Made by a program: the position numbers and the translations under genes
Shown here: piece after piece, positions 44,438-51,903 of the stretch
Layout: every line of letters begins with the position of its first letter
How positions within the stretch are numbered: the stretch's first letter is position 1
Origin: Halostella litorea
Lineage (GTDB): Archaea > Halobacteriota > Halobacteria > Halobacteriales > Natronoarchaeaceae
Length of the DNA stretch: 64,000 bases
Assembly: GCF_004785955.1 (NCBI RefSeq)
Contig: NZ_ML214300.1
Location: forward strand, 885,789-949,788
Direction of reading: 5' to 3'
Notes under the pieces: model-generated
Database searches by the model: none
What the model was told of the DNA's origin: nothing
What the model saw: the letters and a program-made list of their open reading frames with translations, nothing else

Positions 44438-44737
44438 ATGAGAGCAAAGCGGGAGTACCGCGACCGGGACGCGGTCGAGGTCTCGGTACTCGACGCCCTC
44501 GTCGACCGGAGCGACGACGGGATGACGGTGTTCGAGCTCCGGTCGCACGTCGAGGCGGACATCGACGACCTGGAGGGGGCGCTGGCGACCCTGAAGGAGG
44601 AAGAGCTGATAACCGTCGACGAGAACGGGGACCGGACGGTGATCATGCCCGACGACCGCGTCGTGCCGGAGCCCGGGGAGCACGTCGCCGAGGAGGAGAG
44701 CTTCATCGACCGGGTGCGCGACCGCCTCCCGTTCTGA
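44438..44737 (+). CDS. Small winged-helix protein (DUF6432-like)
   Basis: A 99-residue protein with a winged-helix fold: SVLDALVDRSDDGMTVFELRSHVEADIDDLEGALATLKEEELITVDENGDRTVI. The tail VPEPGEHVAEEESFIDRVRDRLPF is conserved-looking. It resembles DUF6432 haloarchaeal proteins (from memory). It probably binds DNA or another protein. Eighty-four bp separate it from the downstream YgfZ-like gene. Confidence 0.7.
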   Translation: MRAKREYRDRDAVEVSVLDALVDRSDDGMTVFELRSHVEADIDDLEGALATLKEEELITVDENGDRTVIMPDDRVVPEPGEHVAEEESFIDRVRDRLPF

Positions 44738-44820
44738 GCGGACCGCCCGGCCGCGGGAGCCGGCGGGCCACAGCGGGGGGGATAGGGAGGCTTTTCCGCC
44801 AGCCTCCCCCACGGGGACGT

Positions 44821-45903
44821 ATGACGGTCATCGAGTCGGTCCACGCGGACCACGACGCGACCTTCGGCGAGCGGGGCGGCCGCCGCGTCGCCCTGGAGTA
44901 CGGCCGCCGCGAGCGGGAACACCGCGCGGCCCGGAAGGTCGTCGGGGTCACCGAGATGGCGTACGGCGTCGTCGTCGTCACGGGCGACGACCGCGTCGAC
45001 TACGTCGACAACGCCGTCTCGAACCGCGTCCCCGACGCCGACGGCGAGGGGGTCTACGCCCTCCTGCTGGACCCGCAGGGCGGCATCGAGACGGACATGT
45101 ACGTCTACAACGCCGGGGACAGGCTCCTGCTTTTCACGCCGCCCGGCCGCGCCCGCCCGCTGGCCGAGGAGTGGTCGGAGAAGGTGTTCATCGAGGACGT
45201 CGAGATAGCCGTCGCGACCGACGATTTCGGCACCTTCGGCGTCCACGGCCCGAAGGCGACCGAGAAGGTCGCCAGCGTCCTCAACGGCGCGGCGTCGCCC
45301 GACGAGCGGCTCACGTTCGTCCGCGGGTCGATGGGCGACGCGGGCGTCACCGTCGTCCGGACGGACGCGCTCGCCGGCGAGGAGGGGTACGAGGTGATCT
45401 GCGCCGCGGGCGACGCCGGCGAGGTCTTCGACACGCTGGTGAACCACGGCCTCAACGCCGCGCCGTTCGGCCGGCGGACGTGGGAGGCGCTCACGCTCGA
45501 AGCGGGGACGCCCCTGTTCGAGACGGAACTGGAGGGGCGGATCCCGAACGTCGTCGGCCTCCGCAACGCGCTGGACTTCGAGAAGGGCTGTTACGTCGGC
45601 CAGGAGGTCGTCTCCCGCGTCGAGAACCGCGGGCGGCCGAGCCAGCGCCTCGTCGGGCTCCGACCCGACGCCCTCCCGGAGGCCGGCGCGGCCGTGTTCG
45701 CCGGCGACGAGGCCGTCGGGGAGGTGACCCGCGCCGCCGAGAGCCCGATGCTCGACGCGCCGCTGGCGCTGGCTCTGGTCGACTTCGACGCGCCGGGGGA
45801 CGGCCTCGCCGTCCGCGTCGACGGCGAGGAACTGCCCGCCGAGCGGGTCGACCTGCCGTTCGTCGAGGGGAGCGACCGGTCGGCGCGGCTGCCGGCGTAC
45901 TGA
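44821..45903 (+). CDS. YgfZ/GcvT-like folate-binding protein
   Basis: A 360-residue protein of the aminomethyltransferase fold. The YgfZ signature KGCYVGQEVVSR (near residue 257) distinguishes it from true GcvT; YgfZ uses folate to support certain iron-sulfur enzymes. Seen as well: FGVHGPKATEKVASVLNG and RTWEALTLEAGTPLFETELEGRIP. No other glycine-cleavage genes are nearby, which favours the YgfZ reading. The C-terminal beta barrel is complete. It ends 125 bp before the KaiC-family gene. Confidence 0.86.
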   Translation: MTVIESVHADHDATFGERGGRRVALEYGRREREHRAARKVVGVTEMAYGVVVVTGDDRVDYVDNAVSNRVPDADGEGVYALLLDPQGGIETDMYVYNAGDRLLLFTPPGRARPLAEEWSEKVFIEDVEIAVATDDFGTFGVHGPKATEKVASVLNGAASPDERLTFVRGSMGDAGVTVVRTDALAGEEGYEVICAAGDAGEVFDTLVNHGLNAAPFGRRTWEALTLEAGTPLFETELEGRIPNVVGLRNALDFEKGCYVGQEVVSRVENRGRPSQRLVGLRPDALPEAGAAVFAGDEAVGEVTRAAESPMLDAPLALALVDFDAPGDGLAVRVDGEELPAERVDLPFVEGSDRSARLPAY

Positions 45904-45923
45904 GCCCGGAGCCCCGCCGCCGG

Positions 45924-45942
45924 TTTCGGTTCGAAACCGAAA
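45924..45942. promoter_or_regulatory. 19-bp inverted repeat upstream of the KaiC/LOV kinase operon
   Basis: Perfect 8-bp arms TTTCGGTT and AACCGAAA around CGA, in the spacer between the YgfZ-like and KaiC-like genes, about 57 bp upstream of the KaiC TATA box. The placement suggests a regulator site for the operon; it could alternatively be part of the end of the preceding transcript, but no T tract follows. Confidence 0.55.
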
Positions 45943-45998
45943 CGGTGGGAAGAGTTGGGATCGTTTCAATTACGCGGCTGACAGCTTCGGGCAATAAA

Positions 45999-46008
45999 CT
46001 ATATTAAA
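45999..46008 (+). promoter_or_regulatory. TATA box of KaiC/LOV kinase operon
   Basis: CTATATTAAA, 21-30 bp before ATG 46029, the strongest TATA element in the window; predicts a leaderless mRNA. Confidence 0.7.
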
Positions 46009-46028
46009 CCTGCGGCAAATAGATCCGT

Positions 46029-47483
46029 ATGGATTCTGACGTGACGGGCCGCGTCGGGACCGGGATCGCCGACCTCGACGCGGTCCTGAACGGCGGCCTC
46101 GTCCCGGGTCGGGCGTACACGGTCCGCGGGGAGCCCGGCACGGGGAAGTCGATCCTCGGGATGCACTTCCTGACGGCCGCGCCGGACGACGCCGCGCTGT
46201 ACATCAACCTGGAGGAGTCGACGGCCAACGTCCGCGAGAACGCCGCGTCGCTCGGGATCGACCTCTCCGACGTGGCGTTTTGCGACCTGAGCCCCGAGTC
46301 GGACTACTTCCGGGACAACCGGTCGTACGACCTCTTCGACCCGGACGAGGTCGAGGGCGAGGCGGTGAGCGACCGCATCGGCGAGGCGATAGAGGCGACC
46401 GACCCGGACCGGGTGTTTCTGGACCCCGCGACCCACCTCCGGCAGTTCGCCGCCGACGAGTCCCGGTTCCGCAAGGAGATGGCGTCGCTCCGGCGGTTCC
46501 TCGCCGAGCGGGACGCGACCGTCCTCTTTGCGACCCAGCCGACCACGGCACACTCCGACGAGACGCTCCAGTTCCTCACCGACGGGACGATCGAGCTCAA
46601 CCGCGGCTCGAAGGGACGCACGGTAGAGGTGACGAAGTTCCGGGGCAGCGGCTACCGGGGCGGCGAGCACACGCTCGAGATATCGGGCGAGGGGATGCGG
46701 GTCTACCCCAAGCTTGCCCCCGGCGACCACGACCGGACGTTCAAGCCGGACCCGATCTCCTCGGGCGTTCCCGAACTCGACGCGATGCTGTCAGGCGGCC
46801 TCGAACGCGGCACCGTCTCGGTCATCAGCGGCTCGCCGGGCGTCGGCAAGACGACGACCGCGGCCCACTTCGCCGCGGAGGCGGCGGCCCGCGGCGAGCG
46901 GGCGGCGCTCTACCTCTTCGAGGAGGCGGCCGAGACGTTCCGCCACCGCTCGCGGTCGATCGGCCTGCCCGTCGAGGACCGGGAGGCCGACGGCACGCTG
47001 GAGACGGAGGAGGTGGAACCCCTGGCGCTCTCGCCGGACGTGTTCGCCGCCAACGTCCGGACGGCGGTCGAGGAGCGCGACGTAGAGGTCGTCGTGATCG
47101 ACGGCATCTCCGGCTACCGGATGTCGATCCTCGGCGACGAGACCGGGCTGTTGCGGGAGCTCCACGCGCTCTGTCGCTACCTCCGGAACATGGGCGTCAC
47201 CGTCGTCCTCGTCGACGACATCGACTCGGTCACCGGCGAGTTCCAGCCCACGTCCCGGCGGATCAGCTACCTCGCGGACAACATCGTCTTCCTCCGGTAC
47301 ATCGAGTACCAGGGGGAGATCCGGAAGGCGGTCGGCGTCCTGAAAAAGCGGGTGAGCGACTTCGAGCCGACGCTCCGCCGGTTCAGGATCACCGGGGACG
47401 GGCTTGCGATCGGCGAACCGCTCACCGGGCTCCGGGGCATCCTCACGGGGACGCCGGAGTGGACGGACGACGATGGCTCGTAG
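46029..47483 (+). CDS. Double-domain KaiC/RadA-family ATPase
   Basis: A 484-residue protein with two RecA-like domains, the KaiC layout. CI: Walker A GEPGTGKS (residues 34-41) and LEES after the next strand. CII: Walker A GSPGVGKT (268-275) and FEEAAETF with the KaiC Glu pair. The C-terminal part (YIEYQGEIRKAVGVLKKRVSDFEPTLRRF) aligns with KaiC CII. At the KaiC phosphosite region it reads RISYLADNI: Ser413 is kept but the following Thr is Tyr414. Known archaeal homologues are signalling ATPases. Its last 11 bp overlap the LOV kinase start; the pair probably works together. Confidence 0.88.
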   Translation: MDSDVTGRVGTGIADLDAVLNGGLVPGRAYTVRGEPGTGKSILGMHFLTAAPDDAALYINLEESTANVRENAASLGIDLSDVAFCDLSPESDYFRDNRSYDLFDPDEVEGEAVSDRIGEAIEATDPDRVFLDPATHLRQFAADESRFRKEMASLRRFLAERDATVLFATQPTTAHSDETLQFLTDGTIELNRGSKGRTVEVTKFRGSGYRGGEHTLEISGEGMRVYPKLAPGDHDRTFKPDPISSGVPELDAMLSGGLERGTVSVISGSPGVGKTTTAAHFAAEAAARGERAALYLFEEAAETFRHRSRSIGLPVEDREADGTLETEEVEPLALSPDVFAANVRTAVEERDVEVVVIDGISGYRMSILGDETGLLRELHALCRYLRNMGVTVVLVDDIDSVTGEFQPTSRRISYLADNIVFLRYIEYQGEIRKAVGVLKKRVSDFEPTLRRFRITGDGLAIGEPLTGLRGILTGTPEWTDDDGS

Positions 47484-49560
47484 CGACGACCCGGCGAAGC
47501 TGCTGGCCGTCCTCGGCGACGCCCGGAACCGGGAACTGCTGGTCGAGTGGCTCCGGGGGACCGGCTGGGAGGTCACGGTCTCGGAGACGGTGACGGCGGG
47601 CGAGTGGGACCTCTGTCTCGTCGACGACCGGGGGCTCGCCGCCAACGTGGACGTGCTCCGGGCGCGCAAGGCGGACGCCGCGCCCGTCTCGCTGCCGGCC
47701 GTCCTCGTGACGCGTGACCCCACCGACGTCTCTGACCACCCGGTCGACGACCAGATCGCGATCCCGACGCGGAAGCGGTTCCTCCGCCGCCGCATCGAGA
47801 CGCTCCTGCGGACGCGTGACCTCTCGGTCCAGCTGCGGTCCAGCCGCGAACGGTACCGCCGGCTCGTCGAGTGTCTCCCGGAGGCGCTTTTGATCGTCGT
47901 CGACGGGCGGATCGAGTACGCGAACGCCGCCGCCACCGACCTCCTCGGCGCGGGGACCGTCAAGGAACTCGTCGACCGGCCGTTCGACCGATACGTCGAC
48001 GTCGGCGGGGCTGGGGACGCCGCGTCGCTGGCCGCCGCCGCCACGCGGGCGTCCTTCGAGGAGGTCGAGATCCACCCCGTTGCCGGCGAGCGGCGGCTGG
48101 GCGAACTCGCCGCGGTCCGGATCGTCCACGAGGGCCGGCCGGCGACGCAGGTCATCCTCCGGGACCTGACCGCCCGACGCGAGCGCGAGACGCGCCTCCG
48201 GCTGTACGAGCGCGCGCTCGACGAGACGATTCAGGGCGTCACCATCGCGGACGCCGAGCAGGACGACCTGCCGGTCATCTACGCGAACGAGGCGTTCACC
48301 CGGATCACGGGGTACGACATGGCGGACGTCCTCGGGCGCAACTGCCGGTTCCTCCAGGGGCCGGACACCGACCCGGACACCGTCGACCGCATCCGCGAGG
48401 CGATAGCGGCCGCGGAGCCGGTCTCCGTCGAGATCCGCAACTACCGGGCGGACGGCACCCGGTTCTGGAACGCGCTCGACGTCGCGCCGATACGGGACGC
48501 GGACGGCGACGTGACCCACTACATCGGCCTCCAGCGTGACGTGACGGAGCGAAAGGAACGCGAGCGGGCGCTGGAGCGCTACGAGACCGTCGTCCAGACG
48601 GCCGCCGACGCCATCTACGTCCTCGACGGCGACGACACGATAGTCGAGGTCAACGACGCGCTGACCTCTCTCACCGGCCGGTCGCGGGGGACGCTCCTCG
48701 GGGCGACGCTCGACGCGTTCCTCGACCCGGCCGACGTCCCCGCCTGCCGGCTGGACCCCGACGAGTCCGTCACCGAGCGGACGGTCGAGGTCGAAGTCGC
48801 CACCCGGACGGGGAAACGGCGGCACTGCGAGGTGACCGTTGCCCCGCTCCCCGGCGAGTCGTTCCACGGGACCGTCGGCGTGGTCCGGGACATCTCGAAC
48901 CGCCGGCGGCGCGAGCAGCAACTCTCCGTCCTCGACCGGGTGCTGCGACACAACCTCCGGAACAAGATGACGGTGATCTGCGGGCGGGCCGAGATGATGG
49001 ACGAGAACACCCCGCCCGAGGAGGTCCGCGACCACGCCAGGACGATCCAGAGCACCGGCGAGGACCTGCTCTCGCTCAGCGAGACTGCCCGGTCGGTCCA
49101 GTCGATCATCGACGAGGACGGGGGCGGGACCCGCGAACTCGACCTGTCGCCGCTCGTCCGGACCACGGTCGCGGCGTTGCGGGACCGCTATCCGAACGCC
49201 GAGATCGCGACCGACGTCCCCGACGAGGCGACCGTGCGTGCCCACGACTCGGTCATCACCGCGCTGAGCGAGGTCGTCGAGAACGCGATCGTCCACAACG
49301 ACAGCGACGTCCCCCGCGTCACCGTGGAGGTGACGGTGGGGGCCGACACGGTCGCCGTCGAGGTCGCCGACAACGGGCCGGGGATCCCCGACAGCGAACT
49401 CGACGTGCTGTCCACGGACCTCGAGACGCCGCTCGAACACACCGACCGCCTTGGGCTCTGGCTCATCCGTTGGGCGCTCAGCCGCTCCGACGGCACCATC
49501 TCCTTCGAGGGGAACGAGCCCCGGGGCACGGTCACGCGGATCGAGTTCGGGAGGCCGTAA
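47473..49560 (+). CDS. LOV/PAS sensor histidine kinase
   Basis: A 695-residue cytoplasmic kinase without membrane segments. Domains in order: degenerate receiver-like region (1-110), PAS (about 125-235), LOV (245-360), PAS (365-475), phospho-acceptor helix with His493 in VLRHNLRNKM, and ATPase domain (560-690; N box ENAIVHND, G1 DNGPGIPD). The LOV core is complete: GRNCRFLQG with adduct Cys291, Asn323, Asn333, Gln354. A blue-light flavin sensor is therefore likely. The ATG at 47473 overlaps the KaiC-like gene by 11 bp; no response regulator follows, and no light receptor of another type is adjacent. Confidence 0.92.
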   Translation: MARSDDPAKLLAVLGDARNRELLVEWLRGTGWEVTVSETVTAGEWDLCLVDDRGLAANVDVLRARKADAAPVSLPAVLVTRDPTDVSDHPVDDQIAIPTRKRFLRRRIETLLRTRDLSVQLRSSRERYRRLVECLPEALLIVVDGRIEYANAAATDLLGAGTVKELVDRPFDRYVDVGGAGDAASLAAAATRASFEEVEIHPVAGERRLGELAAVRIVHEGRPATQVILRDLTARRERETRLRLYERALDETIQGVTIADAEQDDLPVIYANEAFTRITGYDMADVLGRNCRFLQGPDTDPDTVDRIREAIAAAEPVSVEIRNYRADGTRFWNALDVAPIRDADGDVTHYIGLQRDVTERKERERALERYETVVQTAADAIYVLDGDDTIVEVNDALTSLTGRSRGTLLGATLDAFLDPADVPACRLDPDESVTERTVEVEVATRTGKRRHCEVTVAPLPGESFHGTVGVVRDISNRRRREQQLSVLDRVLRHNLRNKMTVICGRAEMMDENTPPEEVRDHARTIQSTGEDLLSLSETARSVQSIIDEDGGGTRELDLSPLVRTTVAALRDRYPNAEIATDVPDEATVRAHDSVITALSEVVENAIVHNDSDVPRVTVEVTVGADTVAVEVADNGPGIPDSELDVLSTDLETPLEHTDRLGLWLIRWALSRSDGTISFEGNEPRGTVTRIEFGRP

Positions 49561-49696
49561 CCCCGGGGTGCCGGCTGTCCAAACGTTTACCCCGGAAGCC
49601 GCGGCCAGCGCCGCCGTGCTCTGACCCGTCGCCGCGGAGCGGTGAGGCGGGTGTGCGGTCGGCCGCTCCGCGCCCGAACGGACCGCCTGTTCGCCC

Positions 49697-50776
49697 CTAC
49701 GAGAGCAGCGTCCGGAGGTGCTCCCGCGAGAACACCGACGTGGGCCGGTCCATGTGGACGCCGATCTCCCCCGAGAGCGCCCGCAGCCCCGCGTGCTGGA
49801 CCGGCTCCGGGAGCGAGTACGCCCGGCGGAGCCAGTGGCCCAGCCGTATCTCCCGCGATAGCTCGTCCCGCCAGGCCCGCTCGTAGGCCTGCAGCGTCGA
49901 CGGCTCGGTCGGGTCGACCGTCCGGACGGCGTGGTCCGCGCAGGTCATCCCATAGAGGATCCCGCCGCCGGTGAAGGGCTTGGTCTGGGCCGCCGCGTCG
50001 CCGAGCAGGAACCCCCGCGTGCTCGTCACGCGATCCGGCGGGCCGACCGGGATCGCACCCGAACAGCGGCGGTGCGGGTCGACGCCGTACGCCTCGACCA
50101 GCGCGTCGAACCGCGCGCCCACGTCGTCGCCCGGCGGGGCCGCAAGCCCGTACTCCACGCCGGCGTTCCCCCGCGGGATGCGCCACGCGAAAAAGCGCGG
50201 CGCGGTGAGGTGGACGTCGACGAACTCGCCGTCGTCGGCCGCGGCGTCGAACCCCAGCACGCCGTGGAGCAGTTCGTCCGGCTCCGACAGGTGGAGTTCG
50301 TCCCGGACGCGCGACCGCGGGCCGTCGCAGCCGGCGACCATCCGCGCCGCGAACGTCTCCGTGCCGTCCGGCCCGCGCGCCGTCACCTCCACGCGGTCGT
50401 GGTACTCGTCGACGGCGGTGACGGTGTGTTCCTCGCGCAGGTCAGCGCCCGCGTCCCGCGCCAGCCCCGCGAGGTGGCGGTCCAGCCCCACGCGGTCGAT
50501 GACGTTCGACACGGCCTCCTGCTTGTAGAAGCGGTGCGCGTCGCTGCCGGGGCCGCCGACGTGGAAGCGCGCGCCCACGATCTCGTTCTGGAGGAGGTCG
50601 TCGCGCGCGTCCGGGGCGGTGAAGTCCCAGACGTCGGTGCTGACGTGCCCGGAACAGGCCAGCGGCTCGCCGACCGTCCCCTGCTCCAGCGCCAGCACGT
50701 CGTGGCCCGCCTCGGCGGCCCGGCGGGCGAACCGCGACCCGGCGGGGCCGGCGCCGACGACGACGAAGTCGTACAT
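49697..50776 (-). CDS. Geranylgeranyl reductase-family flavoprotein
   Basis: A 359-residue FAD-dependent oxidoreductase. FAD-binding loop VVGAGPAGSRFARRAAEAGHDVLALEQ at the N-terminus, ACSGHVS cofactor segment, and the second motif RGFLLGDAAAQTKPFTGGGILYGM near residue 250. The family reduces the isoprenoid chains of archaeal lipids or related prenyl compounds; this copy is shorter than the main digeranylgeranyl-glycerophospholipid reductases and may act on a carotenoid or menaquinone side chain. The ATG at 50776 precedes the first strand. It is convergent with the kinase gene and shares its direction with the BNR gene. Confidence 0.85.
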   Translation of the reverse strand: MYDFVVVGAGPAGSRFARRAAEAGHDVLALEQGTVGEPLACSGHVSTDVWDFTAPDARDDLLQNEIVGARFHVGGPGSDAHRFYKQEAVSNVIDRVGLDRHLAGLARDAGADLREEHTVTAVDEYHDRVEVTARGPDGTETFAARMVAGCDGPRSRVRDELHLSEPDELLHGVLGFDAAADDGEFVDVHLTAPRFFAWRIPRGNAGVEYGLAAPPGDDVGARFDALVEAYGVDPHRRCSGAIPVGPPDRVTSTRGFLLGDAAAQTKPFTGGGILYGMTCADHAVRTVDPTEPSTLQAYERAWRDELSREIRLGHWLRRAYSLPEPVQHAGLRALSGEIGVHMDRPTSVFSREHLRTLLS

Positions 50777-50826
50777 GTCAGTACGGTCGACGGGCGGCGG
50801 TAAATCCTTCCCGGTCGCCGAGCGGG

Positions 50827-51819
50827 TCAGTCGACGACGACCAGGCCGCGGCAGGTGTCCCCGTCGAACCGCTCCCACGGCACGGGGACGCGCTCCCAGC
50901 CGTCGCCCGCGTCCGGCGTGCGGTAGAGCCCGCGGTTCGTCGCCGCGAAGCACTCGCCGGCCGCCGTGCCCGACGCCAGCACCGCGCGGACGACGCCCTC
51001 GCCCGCGGGGAACCCGTCGAGCCGCTCCCACGAGCCGCCGCGCTTGCGGTAGAGGTACGACTCCGCCCGCGACGCGGTGTGGGCCGCCGACGCGCCGCTG
51101 GCGGCCGACAGGAGCACCGTCTCGGGGTCGGCCGGGTCCAGCGCGAGGCTCCAGCAGTAGCGGTGGTCGAGGCCGTCCTGCGGGTGGTCCCAGGTCTCGC
51201 CGCCGTCGCGCGTCTCGGCGTAGCCGTCGCCCGCGGCGCTCCAGGCGCGGTCCGGCGCGTCGGGATGCGTCGCAAGCGTGTGGTTGTCGCGGCGCGACCC
51301 CGGTGGACGTTCCTGCCACGTCTCGCCGCCGTCCTCGGTGAGCACCAGCGCGCCGGCCTCGATGCCGACGTACAGCCGGTCGGCGTCGTGGGGGTCCGGC
51401 TCGACCCACCGGACGTGGTGCGTGTCCGGCCGCGGCGGGAACGACCACTCGCCGGCCGACGGCAGGTCGGTCAGGCCGCCGACGCGCGTCCACGAGTCGC
51501 CGCCGTCCGTCGAGCGGTAGAGCCGCGACGGCTCGGTTCCGGCGTACACGACGTCGGGGTCGTGTGGCGAGACGGCCACCGAGAGGACGGCGTCCTGATC
51601 GATGGCGTCCGCGCCGACGCGCTCGAACGACTCGCCGCCGTCGGTCGTCCGGTGGAGCCCGTCGCCGAACGTGCCGACGAACGCCCTGTCGGGGACCGCC
51701 TGCGACGCGTCGACGCACTCCAGGTCGTACCCGTCCAGTCGACGGGCGTCGATCCACTCCGCGCCCTCCCGTTCGGCGACCACGAGGGCGTCCCGCATCG
51801 CGGCGTACACGGTCGTCAT
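50827..51819 (-). CDS. BNR/WD40-like propeller protein
   Basis: A 330-residue soluble protein of repeated beta-propeller blades with Asp-box-like words: TTDGGESFERV, STDGGDSWTRV, TEDGGETWQER, TRDGGETWDHP and TPDAGDGWERV. These are the sialidase/VPS10-type BNR repeats, which shape a scaffold, not proof of glycosidase activity. No signal peptide is seen. ATG 51819 is preferred over an in-frame start 27 bp upstream. It probably shares a transcript with the flavoprotein downstream (50-bp spacer). Confidence 0.8.
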   Translation of the reverse strand: MTTVYAAMRDALVVAEREGAEWIDARRLDGYDLECVDASQAVPDRAFVGTFGDGLHRTTDGGESFERVGADAIDQDAVLSVAVSPHDPDVVYAGTEPSRLYRSTDGGDSWTRVGGLTDLPSAGEWSFPPRPDTHHVRWVEPDPHDADRLYVGIEAGALVLTEDGGETWQERPPGSRRDNHTLATHPDAPDRAWSAAGDGYAETRDGGETWDHPQDGLDHRYCWSLALDPADPETVLLSAASGASAAHTASRAESYLYRKRGGSWERLDGFPAGEGVVRAVLASGTAAGECFAATNRGLYRTPDAGDGWERVPVPWERFDGDTCRGLVVVD

Positions 51820-51903
51820 GGGCGGGCGTAGGAGACGGACCGACAAAGGGCTATGCTGAAACGGATTCCTGAAAGAAGCGAGAGGGGAACGCGAAGGCGC
51901 TGC

